DNA of 64,000 nt from Notolepis coatsorum. Lineage: Eukaryota > Chordata > Actinopteri > Aulopiformes > Paralepididae. The notes under the pieces were generated by a model that worked only from the letters and a program-made list of their open reading frames with translations, was not told the origin of the DNA and did no database searches. The stretch is taken from contig OZ020599.1 in the NCBI GenBank assembly GCA_963971535.1, forward strand, positions 97,509,120 through 97,573,119, given 5' to 3'. The position numbers and the translations under genes were made by a program. Of this stretch, positions 58,204-64,000 are shown piece by piece (the stretch's first letter is position 1; the number at the start of each line of letters is the position of its first letter).

Positions 58204-59487
58204 TGGAACCGGAAGTAACCTATTTGCATTTCGATTCTTAATTTCGATTCTTAAAACATTTAAAAATTAAAATAAAAAATGTCTTTGTTAATTAATACCC
58301 TAGTTACAGTACAGCAACCAAATTAAAACTGTATCAAGTCAACTGAAAATGTGAATAGTATGATTTTTTTTTTATTTATTTTTTTAACAAAAAAAATATT
58401 ATCATGCGAAATAAGCTGTGACCTGTTTTGACCTGCACCTCAAAGAATCGGAACCGAGAATAATTTAGAACAGGAATCGATATGGAGAATCGGAATCGGA
58501 ACCGGAATCGTTCAAACCCAAACGATGCCCAACCCTAGTTGGGAGTCCGCACGGACATTTAGCGTGTGGTACCTTCGTTCTCGACTCTACCTACAGTGGA
58601 AGTTGAGTGGAGTCGAATCGTGTTGATACCATGCAGTGGGAAAGCGGCAATAGTCCCGGTTGGAGTTAGTAAACACAATGTTAGCCTTCTTGGATGTTGA
58701 ATAAACGCCATTGTCTTTCGCCACCCCGCCTCAGACTCTCATTTCATCCTCTGCTAGCTACGGTAACATTTCATTGATGTCTGATAACACTGGCTGTATT
58801 GGAGCTAGCAGGCTACCAACGTGTGTTGTACTTGTAGCGTCACAAACCGTGCTAACGTTATGGCAAGATGTAGGCCTATGTAATGTTAATGCCAAATGTT
58901 TTTAAAGTCGTAATGAAGACTGATTTATATTGCGCTTGCCATTTCCACACAATTTCTACGAACTGACAGCACCTGCTGCTGCAGCCGGCGCTTCACCTCT
59001 CCGTGCCAAATGAAGACAACTTTTTTTTTTGCATCCCCTGAACCGAACAATACCCACACGCAGGGGCGGACCTTCCTACAGGCGATATAGGGGGTCGCCT
59101 AGAGCGCCACCCAGAGGGGGGCGCCAAAAATTTTTTTTTTATTTTTTTAAATTTTTAAATTTTTTTTATTTTTTTTTCCTGTGCAGTTTTGGCGCCCCCC
59201 TCTATATCTGCAACCATTATTTTTACATTAAAAAAAAATTCTAACATAAGGGAAAATGAGCCAAAAATCTAAAACGGTCGGTCGGTCTGAGCCTCAGCTT
59301 TAGGTGTTCACAGTCAGAACATGCTAGAGCGCTGTGCATTGATGGGTATCGGTCAAGTGTTTATAGAATTGAACGTTGAGGAAAGAAAGACTAACGTTAG
59401 AGAACTATGAAGAAAAAAATACAAAAACCAGACGAGACAAGTTGTCGGCTAGGATAATCACAACAATACTTCCGGTCCGGTCGGTTA
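58204..59487. other. Segment between two related minisatellites, with MITE fragments
   Basis: 58220-58542 is rich in GAATCGGAACCGG phrases and ends CCCAACCCTAG, like a MITE. 59061-59215 begins CAGGGGCGGACCTTCC and has GGCGCCCCCC at the far side, like a truncated hAT MITE. The outer borders carry loosely inverted CCGGAAGTA and TACTTCCGG-like phrases, so the whole segment may have been inserted. Confidence 0.45.
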
Positions 59488-60775
59488 GCTACCTCAGCTA
59501 ACGTTACATAAGTTACTACTGATTACTGTTGCTACCTCAGCTAACGTTACATAAGTTACTACTGATTACTGTTGCTACCTCAGCTAACGTTACATAAGTT
59601 ACTACTGATTACTGTTGCTACCTCAGCTAACGTTACATACATTACTACTGATTACTGTTGCTACCTCAGCTAACGTTACATATATTACTACTGATTACTG
59701 TTGCTACCTCAACTAACGTTACATTCATTATTACTGATTACTGTTGCTACCTCGGCTAATGTTACATAAGTTACATACATTACTACTGATTACCATTGCT
59801 ACCTCAACTAACGTTGCATACATTATTACTGATTACTGTTGCTACCTCGGCTAATGTTACATAAGTTACATGCATTACTACTGATTACCATTGCTACCTC
59901 AACTAATGTTACGTTACATACATTACTACAGATTACTGTTGCTACCTCAGCTAGCGTTACATAAGTTACATACATTACTGTTGCTACCTCAGCTAGTGTT
60001 ACATACATTACTACTGATTACTGTTGCTACCTCAACTAACGTTACATTCATTACTACTGATTACTGTTGCTACCTCAGCTAACGTTACATACATTACTAC
60101 TGATTACTGTTGCTACCTCAACTAACGTTACATTCATTACTACTGATTACTGTTGCTACCTCAGCTAATGTTACATAAGTTACATACATTACTACTGATT
60201 ACCATTGCTACCTCAACTAATGTTACGTTACATACATTACTACAGATTACTGTTGCTACCTCAGCTAGCGTTACATAAGTTACATACATTACTGTTGCTA
60301 CCTCAGCTAGTGTTACATACATTACTACTGATTACTGTTGCTACCTCAACTAACGTTACATTCATTACTACTGATTACTGTTGCTACCTCAGCTAACGTT
60401 ACATACATTACTACTGATTACTGTTGCTACCTCAGCTAATGTTACATAAGTTACATACATTACTACTGATTACCATTGCTACCTCAACTAATGTTACGTT
60501 ACATACATTACTACAGATTACTGTTGCTACCTCAGCTAGCGTTACATAAGTTACATACATTACTGTTGCTACCTCAGCTAGTGTTACATAAGTTACATAC
60601 ATTACTGTTGCTACCTCAGCTAGCGTTACATAAGTTACATACATTACTGTTGCTACCTCAGCTAACGTTACGTAAGTTACATACATTACTACAGATTACT
60701 GTTGCTACCTCAGCTAGCGTTACATAAGTTACATACATTACTGTTGCTACCTCAGCTAGTGTTACGTAAGTTACA
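59488..60775. repeat. Complex minisatellite with GCTAACGTTACATA core and higher-order repeats
   Basis: Units of 40-60 bp (TTGCTACCTCAGCTAACGTT, ACATA(AG), TTACTACTGATTACTG). Blocks of several units are themselves repeated: about 59878-60070, 60192-60384 and 60463-60560 start with the same run. Confidence 0.95.
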
Positions 60776-61105
60776 TAAACTCACAGCCCTCCAGGCGTTG
60801 CTGTTCATATCTCGGCCGTGGTCCCTCAGTCTAACACTGATGTAGGAGAGAGGCAAACCCCCACTTTGCCTTTATTAAAAGGTTTTTACCTACATACCTC
60901 ATGTTATAATAACCATAATGAAAACCAGTGAAATCTCTCGGTAGTTTGGAGGAGACATGCGCCTGCCGCAACAAAACCATTGAACATCTTAGAAAAAAGG
61001 TGCAGGCGCGTTCAAAAAGACGTCACAACGTGATCACAGCCTAAAAATTAGAACAGTGGGCTTGTGATAGAATCGGTTGCCGATTGCGGACCCGGGGAGG
61101 GGGAC
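60776..61105. other. Intron-like sequence
   Basis: No feature recognised. Confidence 0.35.
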
Positions 61106-61345
61106 GGACATTCGAGCGGGGCAAGTGAATGAATAATGCTCTCCCCTCCCCCTCTATACCCACCGCTGAAATGCCCTCGAGCAAGACACTTGAACCCTCC
61201 ACTGCTCCAGTCGAGCTTCTCAGTGTCAGACTGTGGTTTTCCATTCACCAGGTGTGAATATATGGAGCTGTGCGAGTGTGAAGCAGGGTGCGGCTGAAAA
61301 AGAGCATCCGTGCTCAGCGAGACTACCCTGCATAAATAAAGTGAT
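61060..61345 (+). mobile_element. SINE-like repeat
   Basis: CTCGAGCAAGACACTTGAAC, GTGAAGCAGGGTGCGGC, AGAGCATCCGTGCTCAGCGA and the tail CATAAATAAAGTG resemble a tRNA-derived SINE distinct from families A to C. Confidence 0.5.
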
Positions 61346-61355
61346 AAATCAGTAA

Positions 61356-61470
61356 CGGGGCTCGACGGTTGCGAGAGTTTTTCACTTGCCTTTGCGACTA
61401 AAAATAGATGTGTGTGCGAACCTGGAAAATAATTTACGAGCACAGTGTGCGACTGTAACACCCCCCCCCC
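61356..61470. mobile_element. hAT-like fragment
   Basis: GGGGCTCGACGGTTGCGAGA, then TGCGACTAAAAATAGATG and GAGCACAGTGTGCGACT; one end of the repeat family seen at 35300. A C run follows at 61462-61483. Confidence 0.5.
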
Positions 61471-61672
61471 CCCCCCCCCCCCCGCCTGCGCTGCATATAG
61501 AAAAACATTCTACTCAACTCAACTGCCAGGACCTGATGCTCAGACCGAACATAATTTCACTGGTTTTGTCAGCAAACGCATGTGAGCAGAGACTGTTGTT
61601 TCGATGCGAGTTCACAGAGCACCCTAACACGGAGCACCCTAACACGCCAAGTTCATCCCCAGACACCCCCTA

Positions 61673-63017
61673 TTAACCTCTTAAGCCCTATTTTCTGAAA
61701 ATCCGCCTAAAAAAAAGGAAATGGAAGATTGCTCTACTTCTACAAGGCCCATTTGCATGTTCTTGGTATCTAGGGACATTATGGATCTCAGGGAATGTAT
61801 TCCCAGTGTCAGAAATATTGTATCTGTTACTAGGCTTGAGTCAATTGTGATGAACCAAAGGAGGATATAATTTATTTTGTATCTTTGACGGTGAATAACA
61901 CCATGCTAAAAATGTCCAGACATGAACAATTGCCACTGAGCTCATTCAGCACCTTCTTGAGATCACGTGTACAAAACAATCTAAGCAAATGAATAAATGG
62001 AAGATGATTAAACAAGAGATTTTGTAGAGACTGTACTGAATTCTGCCATCCCGACACATGCAATTTGAAATATGATTATAGAATATCAGGCCTATAAATT
62101 ACCTTATTATGGCCAAGTCACACATCTATGATCGGGCAAAATCTCCCCTTTCCAATGGCAATTTTTCAATTATTTTCAATCCTGGATTTAGTACAGTATC
62201 ACCAGGCGTGCAGCAAAAACTGTGAATGAAATCTACTGTAAGTACAGTTACTTTTTTATAATGTAAATTTCTCAGCCATTTTTCATCAGATTGCAACGCA
62301 GTTTTTTGCTAGACGTTCACATAAATGTAGAGAAACTAACTGTGTTCTGTTTTATGGCAATAACCGACGTTCAGGTTTGTGTGAGATAATCCCGAGAAAT
62401 AAAGAAGTCAATCCAGAAGTTGGATGATTGACAGGGGCTGGCATGAGCTAGGAAGTGTAGTTTTTTTTTTTAATTATTTTGTAAGCCCATCGAAAGTCCT
62501 GGGTCTCCTCTCCTCATAGGACTACAAACAAAATGGTGGCGTCATTTCCTCGTGTCAATATTCGCCTTTTTCCGACTCGATTTCTATAACTCGTATTTCA
62601 CTAACACTTAAAACCATTGGTAAACAAACGTAGTGCTGGGGCGCTCCAGTAGCACACCATATAGCGCACTGAGTCGCGAAGCGGTCGTCCCAGGTTCGTT
62701 TCCCAGTCCCGGCGACCATTTGCCGCATGTCTTCCCTACCTCTCCTCCCGTTTTCCCTTTCTCCTCTATCGGTCCTGCGTGGCCAGAAAAAGCTGTAAAC
62801 GCTAATAAAGATTAATAAAAAAAAAAACGTAGTGCTGAAAATATACACTTTGACTGCTGTTTTGACAGGGTCAGGGTCTTTACTCTTGGCTACGTTTGAA
62901 GAAGAAAAAAAACGCAACATTAATTCATACATTCTGTAGATGTATGGATTGGAGATGGATTTATGGCGTGATGTCATTGTGGGTCCGGTACCGGACCCCT
63001 CGGGCTTAAGAGGTTAA
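61673..63017. mobile_element. piggyBac-like TTAA element, copy e, with nested SINE
   Basis: Perfect 16-base ends TTAACCTCTTAAGCCC (61673) and GGGCTTAAGAGGTTAA (63017). A SINE sits inside at 62638. Net length is about 1.14 kb. No transposase domain. Confidence 0.85.
62638..62824 (+). mobile_element. tRNA-derived SINE, family C, copy 2
   Basis: GGGCGCTCCAGTAGCACACC head, CCAGGTTCGTTTCCCAG B box, A-rich tail, and duplication AAACGTAGTGCTG on the left (to 62637) and right (62825-62837). Confidence 0.88.
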
Positions 63018-63690
63018 AGTAAAGTCCTTTCACTTTAGCTATGAAGGGGAGGATGAGCACAGAGAGTGGATGAATGTCACTGAGCAGGGATTCAAGGTAA
63101 ACGGCTCACTTTCCTTGGCAACCGTTGTCTCCTTTCCTTCCTAATAGCTAAGCAAAATGCTTCCTCATCCACATCAATATTAATGCATTTAATAAGCCTC
63201 CTTTGATATATTCCTGTCATAATGCATCAGAAACGGATGGCAAAAACGAAAGGCTAAGTTACAGCAGGTTAAGAGGAAAGAAATGCCTTCATGTCATGGT
63301 TCACAGTTTACTGACTAGAGCCTAAATCTAACAATTATGAAAGGTAGAATAGTTATTTATTTTTCTCCCCCACCACAAATATTAGAATCGGAACAGTGAT
63401 TCGACAAGAACCAGTTTCGATGACCAGAACCGGATTGCTAAAATCGAAATGATACCCAACAACCCTCCTGGGGGGAAAAGGTATCTGTACGAAAAGTTTT
63501 CACTGTGCTCCTAAATAGGCTTGGGCGGTATGACGGTATTACGGTATACCAGGATATTTCGAAATCCCGCCGGTATGATTCTCAATACCGTGACGTCATA
63601 GACTGCTATTACACTGACACAGAGTTGATTGTAGTGCACAGCACGTGCCAGCAGAGGGTTACGTGGCCATCGTTCTGTGAGTTAGCGTTG
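63018..63690. other. Intron-like sequence with MITE scraps
   Basis: 63385-63470 has GAACCGG/AATCGAAATGATACC phrases like 58220-58542. 63518-63600 (TTGGGCGGTATGACGGTATT) is one end of a common fish repeat. No exon recognised. Confidence 0.4.
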
Positions 63691-63890
63691 ATACCTGGCT
63701 GGTGCGGGCTAACTGGCCATCGTTCCGGGAGCTAATGTTACTAGTACTAGGCTGGTGCGGGCTAACTGGCCATCGTTCCGGGAGCTAACGTTACTAGTAC
63801 TAGGCTGGTGCGGGCTAACTGGCCATCGTTCCGGGAGCTAACGTTACTAGTACTAGGCTGGTGCGGGCTAACTGGCCATCGTTCCGGGAT
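63690..63890. repeat. 53-bp minisatellite, about four units
   Basis: Unit GGCTGGTGCGGGCTAACTGG, CCATCGTTCCGGGAGCTAAC, GTTACTAGTACTA. Again centred on a GCTAACGTTA phrase. Confidence 0.93.
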
Positions 63891-64000
63891 TTGTTTACTT
63901 GGTAACACGGGTTGCTAAGGAATTTAGGTTTGAGGTTGAAGAAAGTGCACTTTTAGGTTGAAAGAACGGCCCTAATGTCAACGTGTTTCAATATAAGCGT

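Overview
The window looks like a piece of a teleost fish chromosome. The evidence is two coding exons of a vertebrate synaptic scaffold gene of the DLGAP (SAPAP/GKAP) family, a vertebrate chromovirus-type (sushi-like) Ty3/Gypsy element, several tRNA-derived SINE families, many miniature inverted-repeat transposons (MITEs) and an extreme density of minisatellites. One 200-base run of N (1695-1894) is an assembly gap.

Host gene. Only two host exons are convincing, both on the + strand: 18062-18287 and 57054-57487. The first ends one base into a codon and the second begins with the two bases that complete it, so they splice in phase. The peptides resemble consecutive parts of DLGAP4 more than DLGAP1, 2 or 3. 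If they are consecutive, the intron is about 38.8 kb. The donor is followed at once by a 30-bp tandem repeat. The acceptor is preceded by a roughly 37-bp pyrimidine-rich tandem repeat that contains no AG dinucleotide for about 1.82 kb. The rest of the window would then be intron upstream of, between and downstream of these exons.

Layout. 1-4150: fold-back element, pyrimidine tract and gap, a SINE, then a 1.6-kb G-rich minisatellite. 4156-7640: intron-like DNA with MITEs and palindromes. 7640-14714: a nearly complete minus-strand Gypsy element with two LTRs and a 5-bp target duplication; it sits in a palindromic MITE and is itself broken by a hAT-type insertion. 14715-18061: LINE-tail fragments. 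18577-23771: a 5.2-kb element with inverted ends and a 5S rRNA-like sequence, inserted in the donor-side minisatellite. 24160-37550: SINEs, a 10-bp minisatellite, a hAT MITE carrying a SINE, TTA, TCAA and TG microsatellites, and paired fold-back MITEs. 37861-47853: four TTAA-flanked piggyBac-like elements, two of them inside one hAT element. 48077-53612: minisatellites, a SINE insertion that seems to have seeded an array, and a degenerate LINE reverse transcriptase. 55230-57487: the AG-free array and second exon. 57660-64000: two large arrays with gctaacgtta cores, a fifth TTAA element and short repeats.

The genes do not form an operon or pathway: one neuronal host gene spans the window and everything else is repeat or mobile DNA in its introns. 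Almost all long open frames outside the two exons and the Gypsy element are stop-free readings of tandem repeats. Repeat family names are by structure (ends, target duplications, promoter boxes) and were not checked against a database.
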